A stretch of DNA of 64,000 nt from Calamus simplicifolius (Eukaryota; Streptophyta; Magnoliopsida; Arecales; Arecaceae): positions 1,025,772-1,089,771 of the forward strand of contig UESW01003881.1 in NCBI GenBank assembly GCA_900491605.1, read 5' to 3'. Position numbers and translations under genes: made by a program. Numbering within the stretch: the first letter of the stretch is position 1; every line of letters begins with the position of its first letter. Under the pieces are notes generated by a model. It was not told the origin of the DNA, did no database searches, and saw nothing but the letters and a program-made list of their open reading frames with translations. Positions 1-10,651 of the stretch are shown here, one piece after another.

Positions 1-386
1 AAGTCATTTGGATCAGTTTGTGACCCAAGAATAGAGAGCATGTGAGTTATGGGTGTACATAGGCTCGGGTTTGAGTGCTTTCTTGCATGGCTTAGAAAGG
101 AGTTTTTTGAGAGAATGTTTAATAACCTAATTGTAGGTTATAGAACTGGGTCCACGGGGATTGGACTCAGGTTTTCTGGATAGATTTTCATATTTTAGGA
201 AGTTTGTTAGGGAGTTGGTTACGAGCTGGTGCAAAGAAGTTTATCATCCAAGATGGATGATTATTTAAGGCTCTCTCTGTATGTAACCGGATAGAGGAAA
301 GACCAAGAAAATAAAGGCATTCTTTTTTTCTTCTATATCTATCTATTCTTCTTCTTCTCTATCTTCCCTCACATGCCGGATCTCAG

Positions 387-562
387 CGGAAGCTGCGCAA
401 CAGACTTCCTGCCATGAATATTTCCATGATCTTATCGAATATCCATCTCCCAATTTAAGGGATATGCAGTTCCAGAAACCACTAATATCTCGAAGCCTTT
501 TTGATCCAAAGTTGCATCTTCTGAGAAATCATATGAAGTGGGAATCTTTGTCAACAGAGTAA
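387..562 (+). CDS. Possible terminal exon of an unknown gene
   Basis: A pyrimidine-rich tract (about 325-375) ends in a CAG near 384-386. It is followed by an open frame that reads through about 58 codons to TAA at 560-562. The peptide has a balanced, protein-like composition, for example a stretch reading SPNLRDMQFQKPLISRSLF, and no low-complexity bias. This fits the last exon of a gene whose upstream part lies outside the window. I do not recognise the family and assign no function. Weak points are the lack of any upstream exon in the window and the short length, so it could also be a chance open frame beside a retroelement-like sequence. Confidence 0.25.
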
Positions 563-2871
563 TTTGGTGAGAAAGTCTTGTCGCCCACATATTTGTTTTA
601 CAAAATAGCTTCCCATCCCTCCTGCTGCCAAATCCTGAATGAAGTGGTGTCGGGTCTTATTAGCATTGTTTGTTCTTTCATAGAAAACTTTTTTTTTTTT
701 TTTGGTCATTGCAATTGCATTCCTCTTGTCGCAAAAGTTTCAGTAGCTCTATCTTGCTTTTGACCAAGATCTTCAATTATTCGCCTCAGAATTATTACTC
801 AACAAGCTGAAGTAGTCACAACAATGCACTCAGCTTGAGATGATGACAGTGATTTCCCATGCACAATAATTTTCTTACAGAGATCATAATTATATCTTAG
901 AAAAGAACCGATCATTGCAAGTGTTTCCATTGTTGTCATCATTCCCTGAATTCTCCTCTGTCCTTCTTCTTCTTCTTCTTCTTCTTCTTCTGTATTTGCC
1001 AAGTAGCGTAGATCCTGAATTAATCTGAAGCGCATATGGTGCAGTTCGTAATATTATTGAAGCATTCAGTCAATTACCATGACATTATTCGACAGCATGA
1101 ATACTCAACAAGTAATGCATTACTATCAGCCGTCTATGCCCGTACAATGCCTGCATTTCTTTTGAATTACTATAAGCATATAATGCCTGGAATTTTGTAA
1201 AAAGATAGAATCTGGTCACTAGATTATATCAAAATTTGAAGGCAGCCTCACCGCTTCGGTGGCACAAATCACAAGAACAGTGTATGTAGGCATGTTCCCT
1301 GTACTTCCAATATGAGATTACAAGGTCCACAGCATATGGTTCATGGTTTGTTTTACTTGATTTAATTTTCTCTAGCATTGTCCTCGGTGAGGCATAAAGG
1401 GATTGGTGAAACATTCAATTCCATCAGATCAGTCCATCTGTTCATTGATTCTCCTAGCATCAGTTTGGCATTTTCATTTCCAAGTCCGTAGGTTAAAGAA
1501 CTGTCCTAAAGTTGCTTTGTTTAAGCCCAACACAGAGCAGCATGAGATTCTTGATTTATTAAATTTAATATTTTTGTTTTGGTTCTTGTACTCTCAATTA
1601 TCTTAATGAATATGATTTGGCTTTACTAAATTCTATCTCCCTGGTTCCAAAATAAAAGAAGAGTTATGGTTTTGGCTTATTCTCAGGTTCCCCTTTTATC
1701 TCCCTGCTCTGGTGACAAAAAAGAAACTAAAGAAAATCTCAAAATATCATCAAGTGGAAGAAAGAAAAAAAAGATCACACATCCAATTCCGGGCTCATGT
1801 CACTAGAGAGATTTATGAGCAATTTCCATTGTTTTCTTTCAATTTGATAGAGGTTCCCAATTCATGGGTTCAGGGACACCAACACTACCATACCAATGGA
1901 TACAGGAAAGTGTTGTGCTCAAAGAGAAGAGATCATCGTTAGCTTAAAATGCTTGGTGGATTGCTTTGATTTTAGTGCAATTTCTATCATATAATTAACC
2001 TACATGGTCCTTGTGCAATGAGGTCATGGGGTCCCTTCAATAACCGACAGTCAAAATTGCCAACAACTAGAAAGGTACAATAACCCACTCACCATTCTCC
2101 AAGACCTACCACATCTGAAACCATAGCTCCATTCTTTCTTTTATAAGGACCTTTCTTAATATCCTAATCCACACTCATCTCTAAGGCATTAACATGTCTT
2201 ATAATACAAGGAGGAAATCTTTCCACAGACCCCTAGATTGCGTCGATGATGCGTCCTTGGCATTGAAATGGGGATGCCCACGGAGAAAAGACAATAAATG
2301 TTGCTAGGATGAAAGTTACACCTTAAAGAAATCCTCCAAATCCACCGTGAGCTTAATGACATGACATTGGAGTCTTGCACTTGTGTGTATATTTCTGCCA
2401 TTGTTGAATTGTTGAATGATGATGACTCTAGACACCAACAAAGTGACAAGAGATCAACAAGTGGTGTTTGTCCTCCACGCCATCAATAATGGGACCTTGC
2501 TATGAGAGGTCCATCAATGTCAAACCCTTGGAGTCCATGCAAGTTTAGGATACCCAAGCACAGGAAAGGAAGCATAGAAGAATTCTGGGCCTATTTAATA
2601 TGACTTATTTCTAGAGGCTATCTCTTGGGTGAAATCCAAGAAGAAGAATCTTACATCAAAGCTTTCTCGAGTTAAAGCTAAAATATTCAGGTCTGATCTC
2701 AATTCTTTACTTTATGAAAGGCTAGACCATGTGAAATGTGACAAATTGTTAATGAGAACCATGTTTTAATGCCAACTTTTATTTAATATTTCTTCACCAC
2801 CATTCATTTTATTCTTTTCACCTTCCCCAGCTAGAGCCCAGCTAAACATGGTGATGCAAATTGCCCCTTGT
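563..2871. other. Intergenic DNA, no gene seen
   Basis: Only short chance open frames occur here. There is a TTC/CTT microsatellite at about 965-990. I see no coding, RNA or transposon structure that I can support. Confidence 0.5.
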
Positions 2872-2874
2872 TAA

Positions 2875-3220
2875 GGTAGTGTTTGAAATAGGGGATAAGA
2901 GGGGATATCCAGAGGATATCCCCTCTTATTCCTAAAAGCCATAACTATAAGGGATAGCAGGGAATAAAGTTAACCAAAGGGATAATCCATGGTTAACCAT
3001 GGTTAACCATGGGATATCCCCTCAATTTATTCCCTAGAGAATGCAGGAATAGCTGGTTATCCCTCCAAATAAGAGTAAAAAAAGGTTATCCCATGGATTT
3101 ACCTTTTTGCATTTGATATGATCAATGGGATAGCCAAGGGATATCCCTAGGGATAGCCAGGGGATAAATTCTATCCCGTACACTTATCCATGGATAACAT
3201 TTTTCCTATCAAACACTACC
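2875..3220. mobile_element. Tourist-like MITE, copy 1
   Basis: A 346 bp element flanked by the trinucleotide TAA on both sides (2872-2874 and 3221-3223). Its ends are inverted: GGTAGTGTTTGA at the left and TCAAACACTACC at the right. TAA/TTA target duplications with G-rich terminal repeats are typical of PIF/Harbinger (Tourist) MITEs. There is no coding capacity. The interior is rich in GGGATA and TATCCC motifs and contains nested TTAACCATGG palindromes, so a single strand could fold into a long hairpin. Confidence 0.75.
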
Positions 3221-3284
3221 TAAGAGTTCAATGAGAGATTTAAAAAGAAGATATCCACTCCCCAAAACAAGCCTTCTTCTCTAA

Positions 3285-3620
3285 GATAGTGTTTGAAATA
3301 GGGGATAAGAGGGAATATCCCCTGGATATCCTCTTTTATTCCCAAAAGCCATAACTATAAGAGATAGCTGGGAATAAAGTTAACCAAAGGGATAGTCCAT
3401 GGTTAACCATGGGATATTCCCTCAATTTATTCCCTAGAAAATGCAGGAATAGCTGGTTATCCCTCCAAATAAGAGTAAAAAAAAGTTATCCTATGAATTT
3501 ACCTTTTTGCATTTGATATGATCAATGGGATAGCCAAGGGATATCCTTAGAGATAGCCAAAGGACAAACTCTATCCCGTACACTTATCCATGGATAATAT
3601 TTTTTCTATCAAACACTACC
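3285..3620. mobile_element. Tourist-like MITE, copy 2
   Basis: A second, slightly shorter (336 bp) copy of the same element in the same orientation, 64 bp downstream of the first and again flanked by TAA (3282-3284 and 3621-3623). It differs from copy 1 by scattered substitutions and by lacking one TTAACCATGG unit. Its left end reads GATAGTGTTTGA, so it has one mismatch in the terminal repeat. Confidence 0.75.
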
Positions 3621-3734
3621 TAAGATTCGGCAGCTTATCCATTACTTCTGACTTGAAATTCTAAATCATAGAAGGGAATCAGGTGATGCAGTTGTTGAGG
3701 TTGATAAACAGTGAGATCTCCTTGTTAGAGAAAT

Positions 3735-3830
3735 AATCTGGGCTTTCAATTTTTTTGTTTGCCAACGATCAAATTGGCATAGGCTTACCTTTGAACCCCT
3801 TGGTCAGTGGTTCAAACCATTACTTTCATA
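3735..3830 (+). repeat. tRNA-related interspersed repeat, copy 1 (SINE-like)
   Basis: The stretch resembles 33,975-34,081 over about 90 bp, sharing AGAAATA, GGCTTTCA, TTTGCCAAC and a following ATTG. It carries a sequence resembling a pol III box A (TGGCATAGGCTT) and, about 35 bp later, a box B-like GTGGTTCAAACC. That spacing fits a tRNA-derived SINE, but the similarity also extends upstream of box A, so this is not a simple tRNA head. No poly(A) or target duplication was found. Confidence 0.3.
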
Positions 3831-3989
3831 CCTTTTTGAAATGTTTGATTGACCCACATGCACGTGATGTTCCATTTGGGTTAAGGATGAGGAAGAGGAT
3901 GGATTTAATCTTTGAACTCCCACCTAACTCAATATTATTATGAGATCTTAAACAAAGGAAAGGTTTGTTTTTCCTTCTTTCTCATCAGG

Positions 3990-4651
3990 CTTCTGCTATT
4001 GTTCCCTATAGTGCGGTTCCCCAAGGGCCATCGCTATCTCACTTGCTTTTTGTTGACGACTGTATCTTGCTGGGGAGGGCCACTATTAGTAATGCTATAG
4101 CTTTTGCTTCAGTGATTCAGTCTTATTGTAGGGCTTCTGGACAAAAAGTTAATCTTGATAAATCTATGATTTGCTTCAGTCCGAAGACCAACCTTCCTTT
4201 GAGGCAAACCATTAAGTGTATTTTGGGGATCTCTGCTCAGGCTGATCGGCTTTCCTATCTGGGTATTCCTATTACAGGGAGACAACCACGGTGTTCTGAC
4301 TTCCTTGACCTTGAGCGTCGGGTCCGTGCTCGGTTGGATGGGTGGCAGGTCACTGGGTTATCTATGATGGGTAGGCTCACCCTTATTCACTCTGTGCTCA
4401 CTTCTCTTCCCCTCTACATTCTATCTAATACAGCCATTCCGGTGACTTGCTTGAGGCGGATGGAGAGATGGTTTAGAGATTTCCTTTGGGGTTCGATGCA
4501 GGATGGCCATGGGATCCACCTGGTGGCTTGGGATGTTGTATGTATGCCAATATCGGAGGGAGGGCTTGGGATTCAGTCCCTCACTGTGAGGAGGGAGGCG
4601 TTGACTGCTAGGCACGTGACGAGATTCTTGCTTGATCCTGACTGTTTGTGA
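3990..4651 (+). pseudogene. LINE copy A reverse transcriptase, C-terminal part
   Basis: Open frame beginning near the catalytic box of the LINE reverse transcriptase. The box reads LLFVDDCILLG, where sister copies have FADD. It continues through the thumb-like region with YLGIPITGRQP, then FRDFLWGSMQ and EGGLGIQSL. The frame stops at TGA (4649-4651), where copies B and C have a tryptophan codon (CLW), so this is a nonsense mutation (TGG to TGA). The palm motif A aspartate and everything upstream are absent, so no active enzyme can be made from this copy. Confidence 0.8.
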
Positions 4652-6050
4652 GCTCGTTTATGCATGCTAAGTATGGTGATTGGACCACTCACACACCTCC
4701 CCGACCTACTCATGCCTGCTCTTTCTTCTGGAAAGAGGTGTGTCATCATGCTCCGGCTATGCTACCTCATGTCTCTTGGATGATTGGTGATGGTGCTTTT
4801 GTGAATGTGCTTAGGGATACGTGGCTGGCTGATATTCCATTGTCCCGATGGCCTACTTTTATGAGCACTGACATTGCTAGTGGTACGAGAGTCATTGACT
4901 TAATTGCTCAGGATCGTACTGGCTGGCATACCTCCCGTGTTGCCACTCTATTTGGGGCGGAGCTAGCCCAGCGTATTCTGTCCACCCCGCTTATATCGGC
5001 CAGTGCTTCGGACATCAACTTTGGAGGAGATCCTATACGACTCGTGCTCCATTAGGGATCTTATACAGGAGTACAGGCCACAGGCTACGCATTTGCTGGA
5101 TGTCTCTTGGATTTGGAAGCTTCCCATTCACCATAGAGTATGGCTGTTCATTTGGAAGCTGGCTTGGGATTGCCTTCCAACTTGCTCTTTGCTCTCGAGT
5201 AGGGTTTGTCGATCCAGTCTATATGCCCTTTATGCGGGGTGGAGGAGGAGACCGCTGACCATGATATTTTTACTTGTGACAGTGTCAGATTGGTCTGGCA
5301 GATAGCAGGTTATCATTCCTGGAATGGTAATAGTGGCCCTTGTCGTTCTTCTTTTCTGAGGATGATTCGGCAGGATGGGTGGAGGGGCACACGTCGGTTG
5401 AGCTCTTCGGCTGCTTATATTACTTATCAGGTTTGGCTGTCTCGGAATAGGAAAATTTTTTCTGATAAGAGTGACCCCCCCACAAGATCCTTAGGACAGC
5501 TCTGTCCCTTCTGATGAGTACATGATCTACCAGTCAGGACTTGATGTTGATAGACCTAGCATCTGGGATTCCCCTGCTGCCTCGGTAGCGCACCGCCATA
5601 CGGTCTGTTTCTTGGGAACCCCCCACTAGGGTCTGTTAAAATTAACTTTGATGGTAGTGTTCAAAGTCGCCTGGCTGGTTTGGCTTTTATGATCCGTGAC
5701 TCAGAAGGGTTGATGATTGCGGCTGGTGGTTTTGGTTCTCTTGACCTGTCAGTGCCGCTAGCTGAGTTATATGCGGCGTGGGCTGGCATATCTTATGCTA
5801 TTTGCAGTCTGGGCATTCGCCGTCTTATTATCTAGGGGGACTCTACTACTGTGGTGCGTGGCTCTAGCAGGACTCCGGCGATCCTTTGCCTACTAATCCT
5901 TTGCTTAGTGACATCAGCTCTCTGCTCCATTAGACTTACAGAGTCCAGGTTCGATATGTCTACCAGGAAGCTAACTCAGCGGCTGATTGGGTAGCTGTTC
6001 GGGTGGCCCATCACTCTGATTTTTGATTCTGAAGATCGGATGATTTATGT
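4652..6050 (+). pseudogene. LINE copy A zf-RVT and RNase H region, decayed
   Basis: After the TGA the protein continues in shifted frames. SSFMHAKYGDWTTH comes first, then the zf-RVT zinc-binding stretch around 5,100-5,310 (ICPLCGVEEETADHDIFTC). A type I RNase H domain follows at about 5,635-6,030, with FDGS, ELYAAW and (stop)GDS as the acidic active-site positions and an ADW-type ending. A TAG near 5,833 replaces the glutamate codon that copies B and D retain in IEGDS. At least two frameshifts lie between 5,000 and 5,640. Confidence 0.7.
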
Positions 6051-6132
6051 CCTATATCTTATCGTAGATATTGTATTATGATAGGTTGAACTTGACTATG
6101 ATCATCCGTTTCGTTAAAAAAAAAAAAAAAAA

Positions 6133-8002
6133 GGCAGAACGTGGTCTGATATTGTTCTAGAGACCTTGGACTGTGTCGGTATAAATGCTTTGTCTCCTTT
6201 GCAATGAGTGTAGTCACATCTACGAGATGATTCTGATATAACCTTTCAATGTCCGGACAGAATAAGATAGCAGATGTCACACAGCATTACAGCATTTTGA
6301 GAAAAATATATTTTGCATGATATTAGGGTAGCCTTTGTTCCTATGAGGGTAAAAACTTGGAATGATATCATACGATGACAAAATTGAAGCAGGGCAAGCA
6401 ATCCATCCTAGAAGACAATGTAGATCATGTTAAAGCGACCAGCACTTGGAATTTTAAGCAATGAATTAGCTCCCATCACCTTTAGTTTTTCTTGCACCGG
6501 AAAAATATCCTCGCCCTTTAATTAGATGAATTAGTTCCTAGTCCCAAGCAACACAACATTTTGTGGCTTGGTTGAACTCAAACCTAAATTTGATTTGGAG
6601 TTTTACACCCATGATTTCTAAAATCATTTAATCGCCTAAGATACTAGGCCTTCATCTCATGTTACGCTGCACTTCTACTCCACATCAATTAGTAGCTTGC
6701 TATTGGTCCTTCAAGTGGATCACCATTGTTGTCCTCATCATGACATAGTATATGCTAGGCTTAATTGATGTCCAATCCTTCAATAGATTAAACTTTAACA
6801 TTTAGCCTCCATTGAGCAGCTGCTTAACATTCGATATATGATACTAAATTTCTTTAAACTTTAATCCGTTTTACTGTGCAATAATTGTGCAATGAGTTTA
6901 AACATTAAACTCCAGTTCCGGTTCACTGAAAGATCGGACATCAACTTACCCTGCGCTACTCTTGGGCTACTTCTGGTCCTACGTTTGTATCACTATCTTT
7001 TTTTCTTCTTATTGTTGTTCTTCTTTCCTCTCTCTCTCTCTTTTTCTTTCCCCTTTTTTTTGGGTTGTGGTGTTGTGTGTAGGGGATCTATATCCTCCTC
7101 CAACCAACCCAGTCCAATGGCCCAAGGCATACCACATAACCTTCTCCTTCGTGACAACCAATGGCATGCATCCACTGCACCATTGCGCCCAATGGGAATA
7201 CATCCCATGCCAGTGCCAGTTGCATCTCATCCCTGCCTTTTGTCTTCCATAAATCTTTGCATATTTATGCCATCAATTAAATCCTACATGCCTCAAACTT
7301 ACCAGGCTTCAAAGAGGAATTGAGGCATCAATCACTGGGACAAGCCCTGGTTCTTTTTTGTTCCCATATTACTGTTGCAGTAGCTTTGAGCCTGTAGCTT
7401 GACATGAATGATCCCTTCAAAGGCCTTCATAGATATGCATCATGTCAATTGCTTTGAACCAGGCCTCAGTACCCGAACCTTGTTTGAGAGCTTTCTTTAT
7501 TTCCTTGCCAATGGCTGAATGATTACAGCAGCATAAGGAAAGCTTAGTGGCCTTGGCAGTTCAGTGTCTTTGTTCCTTTGTCTGGTCTTAGTGGCTTTGA
7601 CTTGATTCCTTCTTTGAGTATCCTATTCTACTTCTAGTTTGTGGCATGGGACCCTCCTTAATACTTATCTTTTGATCTCCTTCGTGAGGCTGAGCTGGAC
7701 CTTGAAGCAAAACCGGGTACTTCTATATTTCTACTCATCAAAACCGGTTACTCGGAAAGAAAAAGTTCATCCGTGTTTGATTCCAACTTCCAAGACGTTG
7801 GAGGCAGCTTCTCCCAACTTGTAATGCAGGAGAGACATTGGCATTTGAGCACCTAATCCTGTTAGATTTTCTGATCGGACCTACCAAAATCATTAGATTC
7901 TAAACTTGGCCCATCAAACAGATAGATTTTGAGCGTACTGTGATCTTGTGAAATAAAGAAGGCATATTAAAAGAAAAGAAAAAGAAGAAGAAGAGAAATA
8001 TA
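6133..8002. other. Intergenic DNA, no gene seen
   Basis: The open frames near 6,900-7,320 run across T-rich and CT-rich low-complexity sequence on both strands and look like chance frames. No RNA gene or mobile element is recognisable. Confidence 0.5.
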
Positions 8003-8411
8003 CTTTTAGGCCTCAAACTTTCACTCAAAATTTATTTTGATCCATGAACTTTTAAGTTACTACAGTTTACTTTCTCATACTCGAAGAATGTTTTATCCTT
8101 GACGTCCCATTATATGGATCAATTAAAATTAATAGAATAATGTGTCATATTGATATTCCATGGCAAACTAAATGCTAATTTGTTATGTAAAATAAATAAC
8201 AATTTATATATTTACATCATATGCCAATTAGTTCGTTAATTTTAACTGTTCATTTGAAGGTTGGCATTGCCTCCCATTCCTCACCAAAGGTCCTATCTTT
8301 ACCACTAAGGTCAAAAATGCAACATACTTAAAATATGAGGGACCAAAGTATATATAAAAAAAAAAATTTAAGGACCAAATGAATTTTGAGTGAAACATTG
8401 AGGACCAAAAG
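8003..8411. mobile_element. Inverted-repeat element (MITE-like)
   Basis: The two ends are imperfect inverted repeats. The left end reads CTTTTAGGCCTCAAACTTTC followed by ACTCAAAATT. The reverse complement of the right end reads CTTTTGGTCCTCAATGTTTC followed by ACTCAAAATT. Weaker inverted similarity continues inward with GGTCC-type motifs. The element is about 409 bp, AT-rich and non-coding. No target duplication could be defined, so the superfamily is not assigned. Confidence 0.45.
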
Positions 8412-9834
8412 CATCTTTTAACTTTAAAAACAAAAAAGAAAAAAGAATAAAATATTTAAAGGTTGCATCTTACTTCAAATGCTCATGGGTTGCACATTTT
8501 AGGCAATTTTTGTGCTCCATCGGTACAATGGGTACAAGAGAAGCAGAGAACGAGTGAAAGCAAGAGGCAAGTGCAATGTGCTTTGGTCCTCTGTGTTGAC
8601 TTAATGGACAACAAAAGGTTTAAAACATATTGAATCTCCTTTATCTTTGTCTTCAAAAGATACGTCCGCTTACGCCCTAGTTGTCGGAGGGCCAGCTGGC
8701 TTGCTCCCTTCCCTCTATCTCTACCGCTCACACTAGCCTATGAGCGTTTTGATTCGTGTTTTGGGATTGGACTAAGATTCTAAAGCAATATCTTTGCACC
8801 GGATATGGTGTTAATTCTCGTGGAGCTCAAATCCACAGAGCAGGCTTGCTTTGGCCAGTATTCTCTCCAATTCTATTAAACAACGAGAAGAACCCATGCA
8901 TGCAGAAGCTTGCAGATATGAAACCTAAAATATTGTGAGCTCTGTGAGTGGGTTTTTATGGGAGGGAATGACCACTTTAGTGTCATCCTGTTATGCTCCT
9001 TTGTTTTAAATAAAATGAAAGGATGCCTTGCTTTTGTTAATTGAACTGTTCTATAGGTTATTAAATTTTGTATGGATTTCACCAACCAACGTCTATTGGA
9101 TAGTTCGGTTATGGCTAGTTTGGTCCCATCATTTGTGTTTTGCTTAATGTGAATTGATGGCATATTTAACCCACGTAAAGCAACGTTAAGAAGAGATTTG
9201 GTTTGGCTTCCTTGTCATGCACTCGGTAGTGGCATTTGCATTGCAAGGGGTCATGAAGTTTGTTTATTTAAACACATATTAAAGCTGCTGAAGGATATCA
9301 AGCCTGGCGAAACCAATCCATTGAATTCAAGGTAGCAAACACTAGCGAAGATATTTTTCAGCTTAACCCTTCGGAGAGATATACCTGATCAGCTTAAGTT
9401 ACATCCAAAACTTAGGATTTATTTTGCAACATGCCATGATTTACCATTGGACATGTTAAACTCCGGCGCTGATAATTTTAAGGCAAAGAAAGATTCTCTA
9501 CCTTTTATTACAAGATAAGGATAGACACGTAACCTAAAGAAAGACTACCGTTTGCTCGGCTGGTACTTCACTGTTATAGTATTCCTTAAATATTTAGAGG
9601 TCATTTAATTCTTTCAAAGCAAACACCTTTGTGAGGCTCCAATGCCATCCGTTGGTGGTTAATGCCTGCTGACAAAATGACATCTCAGGGACTATTTGTT
9701 ATCGAGAACAGCCATTTATTATTTACATGCACAAACCTTCATGACCAATAATGAATAATAATAAGGTGGAGAAAACTCTCTAGGCAATGGACCAACGCAA
9801 ACGACAGATGCAAATATAGCAATTTAAATTGCAT
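8412..9834. other. Intergenic DNA 3' of the demethylase gene
   Basis: AT-rich sequence with only short frames on either strand. It lies beyond the candidate polyadenylation signal of the convergent minus-strand gene. Nothing else can be supported. Confidence 0.4.
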
Positions 9835-9840
9835 TTTATT
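9835..9840 (-). terminator. Candidate polyadenylation signal of the demethylase gene
   Basis: TTTATT on the plus strand gives AATAAA on the minus strand, about 380 bases past the stop codon at 10,223. I see no other AATAAA between the stop and this point. Plant poly(A) signals are loose, so this is only a candidate. Confidence 0.35.
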
Positions 9841-10222
9841 AAAACTTCGATGGTATATGACTAACTGTGTGAAAGAATAAAATAAATTGAAAAAGCATTA
9901 GACCGACCCCTTGATACAGTGGTGGATTACCCACCCTACAAGAATTGATCAATCAAGGATATACAAATAATATCCCACAATTTCTTTCCTTGCCTGCTTT
10001 CACATGGTCCCCTACCCAAGACGAAGGGATGAAAAATAAAACAGGCATGAACCTCCCATGAATCCAGAATCATGCCAACACCTCAATTTGAGGCTTGCAC
10101 AAAAAATCAATTACATGAAAACACGCCCTGTTAATCAATCACCACGGGAAGTTGAGCCTTTGCTTTCTGTAGTTAGAGCCCGGTTAATAATCATAGTTAG
10201 CATCAGTCTGTGGCAGCATAGA

Positions 10223-10651
10223 TTAGAATGCATGCCTGCTAGTTAGCTCTTTGCCTTCTGGCAGTCTACGGTCAGAACTGCCTTCATCGGCAGCAATGTT
10301 AGGAAAAGAAAAGCCTCTAACTTTCAAGCGCTTTGGCCCAAGCTCTATGGATGGTGATTCCTTGATGTTCTCCCCAATGTTACATTGAAGAATGTCCTTT
10401 TGGTTCTCATTAAATTTTAATTTCATAGCTTCACCATCATATGTAAACTTCCCCTCCGATGGTTGGAGCCTAATCTTTATGGGTACCGGAGCAATTCCTC
10501 CCACCTGCCTGATTCTAGATACAGGATCTGGATTCTGTCTAGAAAGAACATTTGGTACAGAACTATGATTTGCCGTGCAACGAGCATATTCTGGAGATGA
10601 TATGTGCAGGCGTCTCCCTTCAGGATGGAGCTTCTTCAATCGTTTCAATAC
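10223..10651 (-). CDS. JMJ706: Demethylase exon 12: C-terminal region
   Basis: Acceptor TTGCCAG (10653-10652), then VLKRLKKLHPEGRRLHISSP in the phase left by exon 11. The frame stays open for 142 codons to TAA at 10225-10223. Lys/Arg-rich patches (KRLKK, PKRLKVRGFSFP) suit a nuclear protein. The match of phase, strand and the KGKK|VLKRL join supports this as the last coding exon despite the 5.8 kb intron. No named domain is recognised. Confidence 0.8.
   Translation of the reverse strand, partial: VLKRLKKLHPEGRRLHISSPEYARCTANHSSVPNVLSRQNPDPVSRIRQVGGIAPVPIKIRLQPSEGKFTYDGEAMKLKFNENQKDILQCNIGENIKESPSIELGPKRLKVRGFSFPNIAADEGSSDRRLPEGKELTSRHAF

Larger units (their letters stand above)
3990..6132 (+). 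mobile_element. 5'-truncated L1-type LINE, copy A
   Basis: A non-LTR retrotransposon fragment that starts inside the reverse transcriptase domain and ends in an uninterrupted poly(A) tract (6115-6132). It shares long similar protein stretches with copies B, C and D, for example CMPISEGGLGIQSL, so all four belong to one family. The order is the C-terminal part of RT, zf-RVT region, then RNase H, as in plant L1 elements with a 3' RNase H. Truncation at the 5' end is usual for target-primed reverse transcription. No clear target-site duplication was seen around 3,960-3,995 and after 6,132. Confidence 0.85.

Noticed and set aside
205..402. Possible 198 bp copia-type solo LTR (TGTTAG...GCAACA with TATTTAAGG and AATAAAGG inside)
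   Set aside because: No polypurine tract, and the flanking five bases (AAGTT and GACTT) do not form a duplication. Too weak to list as a feature.
3960..6150. Target-site duplication around LINE copy A
   Set aside because: The bases after the poly(A) (GGCAGAACGTGG) are not found near the 5' break at 3,960-3,995.
6892..7323. Overlapping frames on both strands rich in Phe/Ser or Lys/Arg
   Set aside because: Driven by T-rich and CT-rich low-complexity sequence; no domain and no splice context.
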